64,000 nt of DNA. Source: DASXMT01 sp963781305 (GTDB lineage Bacteria > Actinomycetota > Acidimicrobiia > Acidimicrobiales > RAAP-2). Below the pieces are notes generated by a model. The model did no database searches and had not been told where the DNA came from. It saw only the letters and a program-made list of their open reading frames with translations. The position numbers were made by a program, and so were the translations under genes. Every line of letters begins with the position of its first letter. Position 1 is the stretch's first letter. Of the stretch, positions 34,933-43,424 are shown in pieces. The stretch lies in NCBI GenBank assembly GCA_963781305.1, contig CAWAFL010000014.1, forward strand, positions 186,001 through 250,000. Reading direction: 5' to 3'.

Positions 34933-35715
34933 ATGACTGACCTCGAGGCCGGAAAGCAAGTGCAGGACTCAAGTGCCACGGAACGGCGGGGCGCCGTCGT
35001 GCCGGGGCCGAGCTCGGGCGGCAACGTCCCCAGCCTCCCCGCCTGGCTGGAGCAAGCGCGTGCTCACCTTCGCGACGCTGATCCCGTCCTGGCTCGGCTC
35101 ATCGACGACCGGCCGAATTTCGACCCGCAGGCTTGGATGGCCGAGCTGCCGCCCATGGACCTGTACGGGGCCCTGCTCTTCCAGGTGACCGGACAGCAGC
35201 TGTCCGTGGCAGCTACTCGCCGCACCCTGGCCCGCATCGAGACTCTGTTCGGCGGCCAACTCCCGTCTCCCGCCGAGCTGCTGGCCGTTGACCCCATCAC
35301 TCTCCGACAAGCCGGTCTGTCATGGCGAAAGATCGGGACGCTGCGTGATCTCGCCGAGCGGCTGTCGGACGGCCGACTCAACACCGATGTCCTGAGCGCC
35401 TTGCCCGACGACGAGTTCATTTCCGAGCTCACCGCCGTCCCCGGGATCGGCCCCTGGACCGCTCAGGGTGTCCTTCTCATCGCCCTCGGCCGAGAAGACG
35501 TGGTCCTGCCGGGCGACTTGGCGCTGCGCAAGGCAGTCCGGGGCGCGTACCAGCTCGACCATCTGCCAAGCCAGCAGGAGGTCCTCGACATTGCTGAGCC
35601 GTGGCGGCCCTACCGCAGCCTGGCGACAAGCTACCTGTTCTCGGCCACCTTCGAGCCGACCGACACGTCCCCGACGACGCGCTCGCCGGATGCCGATGGC
35701 CGGAACGTCACCTGA
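34933..35715 (+). CDS. DNA-3-methyladenine glycosylase II-like (HhH-GPD) protein
   Basis: CAGGAGGAC precedes the ATG at 34933. The 260-residue product has LLFQVTGQQLSVAATRRTLA and the hairpin AVPGIGPWTAQGVLLIALG, followed by the catalytic aspartate in VLPGDLALRKAV. This is the AlkA/HhH-GPD core that removes alkylated bases. The first 35 residues are extra. Its last 26 bases overlap the UvrA-like gene, so the two repair genes are probably co-expressed. Confidence 0.87.
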   Translation: MTDLEAGKQVQDSSATERRGAVVPGPSSGGNVPSLPAWLEQARAHLRDADPVLARLIDDRPNFDPQAWMAELPPMDLYGALLFQVTGQQLSVAATRRTLARIETLFGGQLPSPAELLAVDPITLRQAGLSWRKIGTLRDLAERLSDGRLNTDVLSALPDDEFISELTAVPGIGPWTAQGVLLIALGREDVVLPGDLALRKAVRGAYQLDHLPSQQEVLDIAEPWRPYRSLATSYLFSATFEPTDTSPTTRSPDADGRNVT

Positions 35716-38227
35716 CGACCTCCCGCTGCCGGGAACCCTGCCCACGGTGATCCGCGTGCGCGGGGCGCGGCACAACAATTTGCAGAGTATCGATGTCGAC
35801 GTGCCGCTGTGGCGGACGGTGGCGGTCGTTGGCGTCTCCGGATCGGGCAAGACGTCGCTGGCCATCGGCACGCTGTACGCCGAGGGCCTGCACCGGCTCC
35901 TCGAGGGCCTGAGCACCTACAGCCGCCGGCGGCTCACCCAGGCCCGGCGGCCCGACGTCGACCGGATCGAGCATCTTCCGGCCTCGTTGGCATTGCGGCA
36001 GCGTCCACCAGTACCAGGGCCTCGCAGCACGGTCGGCACGATGTCGGAGGTGCTGAACGTAGCGCGGTTGATGATGTCGCGGCTCGGCTCGCACCTGTGC
36101 CCGAACGGTCACCGCGTGGGGCCGTCGATCGCCACGTATGGCACCGAGATCGTGTGCCCGGTTTGCGGTGCCCGTTTCGAGCACCCCAGCGCCGAATCCT
36201 TCGCCTTCAACTCGTACGGCGCCTGTCCGGCCTGCCACGGCCTCGGCGTGCGGTCGGAGGTCGACGTCGACACCCTGGTGCCCGACCCGGGCAAGACGAT
36301 CCAGCAGGGTGCCGTGCTGCCCTGGAATTCTGGCGGGAGGCGGCTGTCCATGTACGCCGCAGGCGAGCTCGGGGTCCGACTCGACGTGCCCTACCAGTCC
36401 CTGACCGATCGTGAGCGCGACTTGGTCCTGCACGGTCCCCCGGTTCGTCGGCAGGTCACCCTCCGCTCCGGGCGCAGTGGGCGAACCGTGCAGCTTTCGG
36501 TCAACTACGACAACGCAGTCGCCGCAGTGGAACGCTCCCTGCGCAGCGATAACGAGCGTTCGCGTCGCCTCGTGCAGCGTTTCATCGTCACCCGGGTCTG
36601 CTCGGTGTGTCACGGCTCCCGACTGCGACCCGAGGCGCTGACCTCGCAGCTCGGGGGGCGCAACCTGGCCGAGATCAGCGCGCTGCTCCTGGACGAGCTG
36701 GGCGGGTTCATGGACGCACTGCCCGCCGGGCTGCCCGCCGAGCTCAGTCCGTTGACCACGGGTTTGCTCGCCGAGCTCCACGGCACGCTCACGCCGCTGC
36801 TCGACGTCGGGCTCGGCTACCTGACCCTGGACCGGAGCGGGGCGTCGCTGTCCACCGGGGAGCGACAGCGCATCGAGCTCACCTCGACGGTTCGATCGAG
36901 CACCACAGGCATGCTCTATGTGCTGGATGAGCCTTCGGTAGGGCTGCACCCGAGCAACGTCATAGGGCTGCGCAAGGCAATCTCCGCCCTGGCCCAGAAC
37001 GGCAATTCCGTCGTCATCGTCGAGCACGAGCGGGACCTCATCGGCGCAGCCGACTGGGTCATCGAGCTCGGTCCTGGAGCGGGCGCCTTGGGCGGCACGG
37101 TGATCGCCCAGGGCACCCCCGCCCAGCTGAAAACCGACCCCAGATCCATCATGGGTCCATTCCTGGGGGGCGCCGCCGCCGTGCCGGGTGAGCGGCCGGC
37201 CCGGACCGATCCGTCCGGACAGATCGCCATCGAGGTCGGCGACCTCTACAACCTGCACGGCCTCACCGCCGTCTTCCCGGTGCAACGGCTGACCGCCCTG
37301 GCTGGGCCCTCGGGGGCGGGGAAGACCGCCCTGATCCTGGACAGCCTCATGCCCGCCGCCCGGGCACAACTCAGCGGGTCACCCCTGCCCAGCCACGTCC
37401 GCCGCCTCGAGCTGGGCGGGATCCGGCAGATCGTCCAGATCGACGCCACGCCGATCGGCCAAAACACCCGCTCGACACCGGCCACATACTCCGGGGCCTT
37501 CGACCACCTCCGACGAATGTTCGCCGAGTCCCCTGAGATCCGGCGGCGCCACTGGAAACCCGGGCACTTCTCGTTCAATACCCGCGAGGGCCAGTGCCCC
37601 ACCTGCCGCGGGCTCGGCCATATCGAGCTCGACGTCCAGTACCTGCCCGACATCACCGCCCCATGTCCAACCTGCCACGGCGCCCGCTTCAACGACGCCA
37701 CCCTGGCCGTGACCATCGACGGTCTGACCATCGCTGACGTCCTTGATCTCAGCGTTGACGACGCCCTGAAACGGTTCGCCGATCGCGCGCCGATCGCAGC
37801 TGCCCTGCGGCCAATCGCCGAGGTCGGACTCGGATACCTGCGGCTCGGCGAGCCCACGCCATCCCTGTCGGGCGGTGAGTCGCAGCGGCTACGGATCGCC
37901 TCCCGGTTGCGCAGTAGCCAACGACACACGCTGTACGTCTTCGACGAGCCGTCCACCGGACTCCATCCCCTCGACGTGGCCATTCTGGTCAGCGTGTTCG
38001 ACCGGCTGGCCGAGGCGGGGGCCACCATCATCGTCATCGACCACGACCTCGACCTGCTTGCCGCCGCAGACCACATCGTCGATATGGGCCCGGGCGGTGG
38101 CCCCGACGGCGGGCGCATACTGACGGCAGGGACCCCCGAGGACGTCGCCCGTTCCCCGGACAGCGTGACGGGACCATGGCTGGCCGACTACCTCCGGATC
38201 CCTGTCGCCCCGGCCGGGCATGCCTGA
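35690..38227 (+). CDS. UvrA-like ATPase without UvrB-binding domain (UvrA2/drug-resistance type)
   Basis: From ATG 35690 (or 35696) the product has 845 residues, against about 940-970 for UvrA. Both ABC modules are present: Walker A GVSGSGKTS and GPSGAGKTA, signatures LSTGERQRIELTS and LSGGESQRLRIAS, Walker B VLDEPSVGLHP and FDEPSTGLHP. Zinc-finger cysteines remain (CPVCG with CPACHGLG; CPTCRGLG with CPTCHGARF). Right after SRLGSHLCPNGH the usual UvrB-binding region is absent. Such UvrA2 proteins act in drug tolerance or damage recognition rather than normal excision repair. Confidence 0.87.
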   Translation: MPMAGTSPDDLPLPGTLPTVIRVRGARHNNLQSIDVDVPLWRTVAVVGVSGSGKTSLAIGTLYAEGLHRLLEGLSTYSRRRLTQARRPDVDRIEHLPASLALRQRPPVPGPRSTVGTMSEVLNVARLMMSRLGSHLCPNGHRVGPSIATYGTEIVCPVCGARFEHPSAESFAFNSYGACPACHGLGVRSEVDVDTLVPDPGKTIQQGAVLPWNSGGRRLSMYAAGELGVRLDVPYQSLTDRERDLVLHGPPVRRQVTLRSGRSGRTVQLSVNYDNAVAAVERSLRSDNERSRRLVQRFIVTRVCSVCHGSRLRPEALTSQLGGRNLAEISALLLDELGGFMDALPAGLPAELSPLTTGLLAELHGTLTPLLDVGLGYLTLDRSGASLSTGERQRIELTSTVRSSTTGMLYVLDEPSVGLHPSNVIGLRKAISALAQNGNSVVIVEHERDLIGAADWVIELGPGAGALGGTVIAQGTPAQLKTDPRSIMGPFLGGAAAVPGERPARTDPSGQIAIEVGDLYNLHGLTAVFPVQRLTALAGPSGAGKTALILDSLMPAARAQLSGSPLPSHVRRLELGGIRQIVQIDATPIGQNTRSTPATYSGAFDHLRRMFAESPEIRRRHWKPGHFSFNTREGQCPTCRGLGHIELDVQYLPDITAPCPTCHGARFNDATLAVTIDGLTIADVLDLSVDDALKRFADRAPIAAALRPIAEVGLGYLRLGEPTPSLSGGESQRLRIASRLRSSQRHTLYVFDEPSTGLHPLDVAILVSVFDRLAEAGATIIVIDHDLDLLAAADHIVDMGPGGGPDGGRILTAGTPEDVARSPDSVTGPWLADYLRIPVAPAGHA

Positions 38228-38334
38228 ATCAGAACTGATTCATGGCCATGCCTGTAACCCGTCGGAGCGCACTCCCGATAGCGCAGGAACTCGCCAGCCA
38301 GGCGCTCCGGTCGCGCCGCCCGGTCTGTCGCGTC

Positions 38335-39501
38335 TCACCCGAACGGGTGTAGCGAACTCCCGACGGCCCACGTGCTGAAGTACTGGTTGTTGGCCCCGTA
38401 TGCCATACCGAGGGCCACCTTCGCTCCGTCCACCTGGTGCTCGCCGGCCGCACCCCGCACCTGGTTGGCCGCCTCTGCGAACCGCAGTAGGCCCGAGGCC
38501 CCGATGGGGTTGCTGGACAGAACGCCGCCGGAGGCGTTGATGGGCAGCGATCCCCCGAGTTCGGTGGTGCCGTCGTCAACCAACTTCCACCCTTCGCCTT
38601 CATCGGCCAGACCGAAGGCCTCGAGCCAGATGGGCTCGAGCCACGAGAACGGGACGTACAGCTCGGCGGTGTCGATCTGACGACGGGGATCGGTGATTCC
38701 GGCGGCGGTGTAGACGTCGGCTGCGCACTGAAGGGCGGCTGCGGGCCGCACCGGATCGCGGCCGGGGAAGCTTGGTGGCTCAGATCGGGATGAGGAGGCC
38801 AGGATCCACGCAGGGGGTCGACCGTCGGCCGCAGCCGCTTCGCCCCCTGCCTCGTCGGTGATGACCACCGCGCAGGCTCCGTCCGAGGACGGGCACGACT
38901 CGAGGAACCGGGTGGGTTCCCACATCATGGGCGAGTTCTTCACCTTTTCGATGGAGATGTCCTCGATCTTGAGGTGGGCGTACGGGTTCTTCAAGGCGTT
39001 GAGTCGGTCCTTGACCGCCACTTTCCACCCGATGTGCTCGGGGGCACCGCTCCTGTGGATGTAGGCCCGGATGAACGGAGCGAAGGCACCACCGGCACCC
39101 AGGGAGGCACCCTTCCCGCTGCCCAGGGCGAACTGGGCGTTGCCCTCGGACTGCTTTTCGAATGCGACGGCGAGGACGGTCCGGTGCTTGCCTGCCTGGA
39201 CATGGGAAGCGGCCACGATGGCGGTGGTTCCCCCCACCGAGCCGGCCGTGTGGACCCGGAACATGGGCTTGCCCACCGCACCGAGTGCGTCAGACAGATA
39301 CAGCTCCGGCTTCATCACGCCCTCGAACAGATCGGGCGCCTTCCCCAGCACGACGGCATCGATGTCGTCGAGCGACATCTGAGCGTCGTCAAGAGCCCGG
39401 AAGACGGCTTCACGCACCAGGCCGCCGAAGGACACGTCGAGTCGCCGGGACTTGTGGTGGGTCTGGCCCACGCCGACGACGGCTACCGGCGGACTGCTCA
39501 C
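38335..39501 (-). CDS. ltp3: Thiolase-fold lipid-transfer protein, Ltp3 (Rv3523) type
   Basis: The GTG at 39501 follows GGAGGGAAG and overlaps the previous stop by 4 bases. The 388-residue product has a thiolase fold (VVGVGQTHHKS, LGAGGAFAPFIRAY, INASGGVLSSNPIGASGL). The nucleophilic Cys of true thiolases is absent: the segment reads RVHTAGSVGGTTAI. Length and gene order match M. tuberculosis Rv3523. With DUF35 partners such proteins act as retro-aldolase or thiolase-like enzymes in steroid side-chain removal; the exact step for this trio is not settled. Confidence 0.8.
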   Translation of the reverse strand: MSSPPVAVVGVGQTHHKSRRLDVSFGGLVREAVFRALDDAQMSLDDIDAVVLGKAPDLFEGVMKPELYLSDALGAVGKPMFRVHTAGSVGGTTAIVAASHVQAGKHRTVLAVAFEKQSEGNAQFALGSGKGASLGAGGAFAPFIRAYIHRSGAPEHIGWKVAVKDRLNALKNPYAHLKIEDISIEKVKNSPMMWEPTRFLESCPSSDGACAVVITDEAGGEAAAADGRPPAWILASSSRSEPPSFPGRDPVRPAAALQCAADVYTAAGITDPRRQIDTAELYVPFSWLEPIWLEAFGLADEGEGWKLVDDGTTELGGSLPINASGGVLSSNPIGASGLLRFAEAANQVRGAAGEHQVDGAKVALGMAYGANNQYFSTWAVGSSLHPFG

Positions 39502-40529
39502 GATCTTCCCTCCAGGATGCAGATGAGGTTCTGTTGGAGGCACGGCCCGGAAGTCGAATGGGCCAGGGCCCGACTCCCTCCGCTGAATATATGGTCGGCG
39601 GCGTGACCGATGCGGCAGAGGCCGGTGGCCATGATCGGATTCTCCCGCAGCGCACCGCCGGAACGGTTCACGGCCACATCGTCCCCGAGGCCGAGCACGT
39701 TCCGCAGGAGTAGCTCCTCATGGGTGAAGGCCGCCTGGAGCTCGGCCACCTCGACGGGGGCGTCGCTGAGCCCGGCGGCTTCGGCCGCGATCCGGGTGGA
39801 GGGCGAATCGCCCAGGGACCGGAACGACGGGTTGTGGCACTCGGTCCGGTGGTCGAATCCGGTGATGTAGGCCGGCCGTTCCACCAGCTGACGGGCGCGA
39901 TCACCGGTGGCCAGCACCATGGCGGCGGCACCGTCGGTGATCGGGGGTACGTCGTGGCGTCGGAGCGGCTGGCGGATGTAGTCCTCGGCCAACAGCGACT
40001 CGACGTCGCCCTTGCCGCGGGCCTGCACCGCCACCTCGGCCATGGAGCGCTCGTCGGCGATGCCGGCGGCGATCACGGCGCGGGCCTGGAGAGCGGCGAA
40101 GGTGAGCGGGTCGGCCCCCAGCGGGGCCAGGAAGTACGGGTCCATCTCCATCGGATAGATCAAGGCCGGATCGCCGGTCGAGGAGCGACCGGATCCGGTG
40201 ACCACCGCGATCTCGATGTCTCCCTCCTGGAGACGGAGCCACGCCTCATAGAGGGCCCAGGCGCCGTCCATCTCCACGTGGGAGTCCCGCTTGGGCGGCC
40301 ACGCTCCGATGGCGTCCAGGTTGGAGACGAAGGAGAAGGCCTGACCGGTGATGTAGTCGCAGCTGCCCAGGCAGGTGAAGTCGATGTCGGCGCGACCCAG
40401 TCCGAGCGGGGTGATCGCTGCGGTGATCGCCTCTAGCAGGAGCTGGGTCTCCGATTTGTCCGTGTGTCGGACCATGGGGGTCTGGCCCCAGCCGATGACG
40501 GCGATGTCGTTCGAGAGTGTGCTCATCAT
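39498..40529 (-). CDS. ltp4: Thiolase-fold lipid-transfer protein, Ltp4 (Rv3522) type
   Basis: The 343-residue product begins NDIAVIGWGQTPMVRHTDK and ends with the thiolase-like NRSGGALRENPIMATGLCRIG. The catalytic N-terminal Cys is missing here as well (SHVEMDGAWALYEAW). The C-terminal His-type motif region is AAFTHEELL. It sits between DUF35 and ltp3 with 1- and 4-base overlaps, as in Rv3521-Rv3522-Rv3523. The three products probably form one complex. Confidence 0.8.
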   Translation of the reverse strand: MMSTLSNDIAVIGWGQTPMVRHTDKSETQLLLEAITAAITPLGLGRADIDFTCLGSCDYITGQAFSFVSNLDAIGAWPPKRDSHVEMDGAWALYEAWLRLQEGDIEIAVVTGSGRSSTGDPALIYPMEMDPYFLAPLGADPLTFAALQARAVIAAGIADERSMAEVAVQARGKGDVESLLAEDYIRQPLRRHDVPPITDGAAAMVLATGDRARQLVERPAYITGFDHRTECHNPSFRSLGDSPSTRIAAEAAGLSDAPVEVAELQAAFTHEELLLRNVLGLGDDVAVNRSGGALRENPIMATGLCRIGHAADHIFSGGSRALAHSTSGPCLQQNLICILEGRS

Positions 40530-41515
40530 CAGAAGATCCGGTTCACGAGGTCAGGATCGTCGAGGTCCGGCTCGCCGTTGGGAATCCAACCGAGCAGCGA
40601 GCCAAAGCTGCCAGCCATGCCGCCACCCTCGTCGGTCTCCTCAGCGGGCGAGGCCCACACCGCGTCAACGCGCTGGCCCACCTTTATCTGGTCGGCGGGC
40701 AATTCGAAGACCACCGAGTACGGGACGATCACGTCGGTCCCGTCGAGGAGGACGAAGGCACGAACGAACGGTTCGGTCTCGGTCTGGCCCGGATACTGCA
40801 CCGGAGTGACGATGGCGAAGTTGGTGATGGTGCCCTTGTGGGGCAGGTCGACCTCGCACTCGGGCCCGAGCTCGATGGCATCGACGGGGCAGAGGCCGCG
40901 TCCACCCGCATACACCCGCCCACACGTCGGGCAGCGCAGACCCAGCAGCCGGTGCTCCCGGGACGCCTCCGTCGCCCGGTCGGCGGCCTCGGGGACCGGG
41001 TTGCGGTACGTGATCGAGGCCAGGTAGTCCATTCGGGTCACCGGTTCGGCGGCCCCACCGGTGTCCTCGCCCTCGGTCTCGGCAGCCTCGCCGGGGACGA
41101 AGCAGATGATGTCGTCGATCCGACCCGCCCGGGTGCCCCGCCATCGAGGGCCCACACGCATGCCCTCGGACATGGCCTCCGGTGTACCGGCGTCCACCGC
41201 ATGCAGCAGCGGAGTCGTGGCACCGTCCAGCCGGACCATCGCGAATGCGAAGGGATGGTCGAGCGGATGCTGGATCGACGGGGTGACCACCCACGTCCAC
41301 GACTCGACCGTGCCCGCCGGCCCCACTTCGACGAACTCGTGCGGGAGCTCGGCCCCGGTCGCCGGATCCCACTCCATGGGTGGCACCAGCACGGCGTCCT
41401 GGCAACGGATGCCGAGGATCTGCTTCTCGGTGAGGGCCGTCATGAATGCCCCGATGACGGGCCCGAGGGACCGCTTGTAGGGGAAGGTGATGGTGCTCTC
41501 GATGAATCGGGTCAT
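40529..41515 (-). CDS. Double DUF35 (OB-fold, zinc ribbon) protein, Rv3521 type
   Basis: AAAGGGA precedes the ATG at 41515. The 328-residue product holds two DUF35 units. The first (ILGIRCQDAVLVPPMEWDP) has lost most ribbon cysteines. The second has a clearer ribbon (LLGLRCPTCG with GLCPVD) followed by an OB fold. DUF35 proteins bind and present acyl-CoA to thiolase-fold partners, as ChsH2 does for Ltp2. It heads the operon with the two ltp genes. Confidence 0.82.
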   Translation of the reverse strand: MTRFIESTITFPYKRSLGPVIGAFMTALTEKQILGIRCQDAVLVPPMEWDPATGAELPHEFVEVGPAGTVESWTWVVTPSIQHPLDHPFAFAMVRLDGATTPLLHAVDAGTPEAMSEGMRVGPRWRGTRAGRIDDIICFVPGEAAETEGEDTGGAAEPVTRMDYLASITYRNPVPEAADRATEASREHRLLGLRCPTCGRVYAGGRGLCPVDAIELGPECEVDLPHKGTITNFAIVTPVQYPGQTETEPFVRAFVLLDGTDVIVPYSVVFELPADQIKVGQRVDAVWASPAEETDEGGGMAGSFGSLLGWIPNGEPDLDDPDLVNRIF

Positions 41516-41915
41516 CGGTCCCTTTCGAGCCTCGCGTGTGGTTCGTGCAGCACGGGGGCACGATAGCCGTTTCTTTCCGGCGACAAGGAGTACGACCCTG
41601 CCGTCGTGTCGACTCACCCCTGGCGCCGCGATCAGCGGCGGCGTAGCCACGACGCTGGGCTCGGCCGGTTGGACCCGTCGGCGCTCCACACCCTTCCCGC
41701 CGCCGACGGCAGTCGTGGGTGGTGCGTCGATACTTCCATCGGGCCAGTGCCTCACCATTGGTCCAGGTCCCGCTACCCTGCGGGGACGAACCGTGCCCAC
41801 TCTTCCAACCTGTGCCCACTCTTCCAACAGACGCCGGCCTGAGACCCGTCACCGGACCGAGGATCGTCCACGGCTGCGCCCCGTTTCGCGGCCGGATCGG
41901 TCTGAGCTGAAGACC
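41516..41915. other. 400-base divergent promoter region with a tandem repeat
   Basis: This lies between the ltp operon and the acyl-CoA ligase operon. Frames through it are open but do not look like protein. It contains the repeat at 41794-41828. I found no AAC-N2-GTT site of the KstR type. Confidence 0.45.
41794..41828. repeat. Two exact copies of a 16-base unit, 19-base period
   Basis: TGCCCACTCTTCCAAC occurs at 41794-41809 and 41813-41828, about 90 bases before the ligase start. Equal phase near two helix turns suggests paired binding sites. Confidence 0.6.
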
Positions 41916-43424
41916 ATGCCCACCCTGATCTCCTTCGGCGCCCAGCTTCGTAACCTGGCCGTTCAGCGACCCGCCTTCCCGGCGGTGACGTGCGGCGACA
42001 CCACCCTCACCCGGGCCGAGCTGGACCGGCGTTCAGACGCCTTGGCCGTGGAGTTCCGCCGGCTGGGGGTGGGTCTCGGGGACATGGTCACCTTGTGCCT
42101 CCCCAACAGTTTCGAGTGGGTGGTGGCCGCGGTGGCGCTCTGGAAGCTGGGTGCCATTCCCCAGCCGGTCAGCGCCCGGCTACCCCTCCGGGAACTGGAG
42201 GCGGTGGTGGAGTTGGCCGACCCGGTGCTGGTACTCGGGATCGATCCCGACCGACTACCGGGACGGACGTGCCTGCCTTTGGGCTTCCGACCGCCCGAGC
42301 CCGACGGCCCGGTTGAGCTGCCAGATGTGGTCAGTCCGGCCTGGAAGGCACCCACCTCGGGAGGCTCCACCGGTCGGCCCAAGTTGATCGTCTCCGGCGA
42401 CCCGGGCTTGGTGGACCCATCTTCGGTCTCCCGCCTCCAGTTCAGCTCGGACGGCTGTCTGGTGATGCCTGGGCCGCTCTACCACAACGGTCCGGTGGTC
42501 TGGACCTGTTACGCCCTTCTCCACGGCAGCCATGTGGTGCTGCTTCCCCGGTTCGATGCCGAGGCAACGCTTGCAGCTGTGGCCGAGTACCGGGCCGATG
42601 TCCTCTACGTGGTCCCCACGATGATGAAGCGTATTTGGAGGCTGCCACCCCAGGTGCGCCAGGCCTACGACCTCTCATCGTTGCGGGTGGTGTGGCACCT
42701 CGCCGAGCCCTGTCCCCCGTGGTTGAAGGAGGCATGGATCGAGTGGTTGGGTCCCGAGCGGATCTTCGAGCTCTATGCCGGCACCGAAGCGCAGGTTGCA
42801 ACCACCATCACCGGCACCGAGTGGCTGGAGCATCGCGGATCGGTAGGGGTTCCCGTGGGGGGCGATGTCCAGATCTGCGATCCGGACGGGCGGGTACTGC
42901 CGGCTGGTCAGCAAGGTGAGGTCTGGCTCCGCTCCCAACGGTCCACTCCTTCCTACCGGTATGTGGGAGCCGAAGCCCGAGTCCGCCCCGGTGGGTGGGA
43001 GTCGCTCGGCGACGTGGGCTGGGTCGACGAGGACGGCTATCTCTATCTGGGCGATCGGTCCCAGGACATGATCCTGGTAGGTGGGGCCAATGTGTATCCG
43101 GCCGAGGTGGAGGCAGTGCTGGCCGAGCACCCCGCCGTCCTGTCGTGCGCGGTGATCGGACTGCCCGACGAGGACAAGGGCTCCAGGGTGCACGCCATCG
43201 TCGAAGCCGATCCGACGGTGGTCGGTGTCGAGGACCTGGACGCGTTCGCCGCCGAGCGTCTGGTCGCGTACAAACGACCCCGGACGGTGGAGTTCGTCGA
43301 CACCCCGCTCCGAGACGACGCCGGCAAGGTCCGGCGATCAAGTCTCCGAGCTGCGCGTCTTGCCACAGAAGATACCGGTGTTGTTCCGCCGGGACGGGCC
43401 GGCGGGCCAGAGGATCCCCCATGA
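41916..43424 (+). CDS. AMP-forming acyl-CoA synthetase
   Basis: The 502-residue product has the adenylate motif TSGGSTGRPKLI, the YAGTEA turn, GWESLGDVGWVDEDGYLYLG and the hinge/lysine end KRPRTVEFVDTPL with DDAGKVRRSSL. It activates a carboxylic acid to its CoA ester with ATP. The neighbours point to a fatty or steroid acid. The ATG at 41916 has only a weak ribosome site. Its stop overlaps the start of the carboxyltransferase gene (ATGA), so product and carboxylase are probably made together. Confidence 0.87.
   Translation: MPTLISFGAQLRNLAVQRPAFPAVTCGDTTLTRAELDRRSDALAVEFRRLGVGLGDMVTLCLPNSFEWVVAAVALWKLGAIPQPVSARLPLRELEAVVELADPVLVLGIDPDRLPGRTCLPLGFRPPEPDGPVELPDVVSPAWKAPTSGGSTGRPKLIVSGDPGLVDPSSVSRLQFSSDGCLVMPGPLYHNGPVVWTCYALLHGSHVVLLPRFDAEATLAAVAEYRADVLYVVPTMMKRIWRLPPQVRQAYDLSSLRVVWHLAEPCPPWLKEAWIEWLGPERIFELYAGTEAQVATTITGTEWLEHRGSVGVPVGGDVQICDPDGRVLPAGQQGEVWLRSQRSTPSYRYVGAEARVRPGGWESLGDVGWVDEDGYLYLGDRSQDMILVGGANVYPAEVEAVLAEHPAVLSCAVIGLPDEDKGSRVHAIVEADPTVVGVEDLDAFAAERLVAYKRPRTVEFVDTPLRDDAGKVRRSSLRAARLATEDTGVVPPGRAGGPEDPP

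Noticed and set aside
35708..37369. Long minus-strand ORF (553 codons) opposite the UvrA-like gene
   Set aside because: It is the GC-rich shadow of the real gene; the residues are Arg/Gly/His-rich and match no family, while the plus strand carries all ABC motifs.
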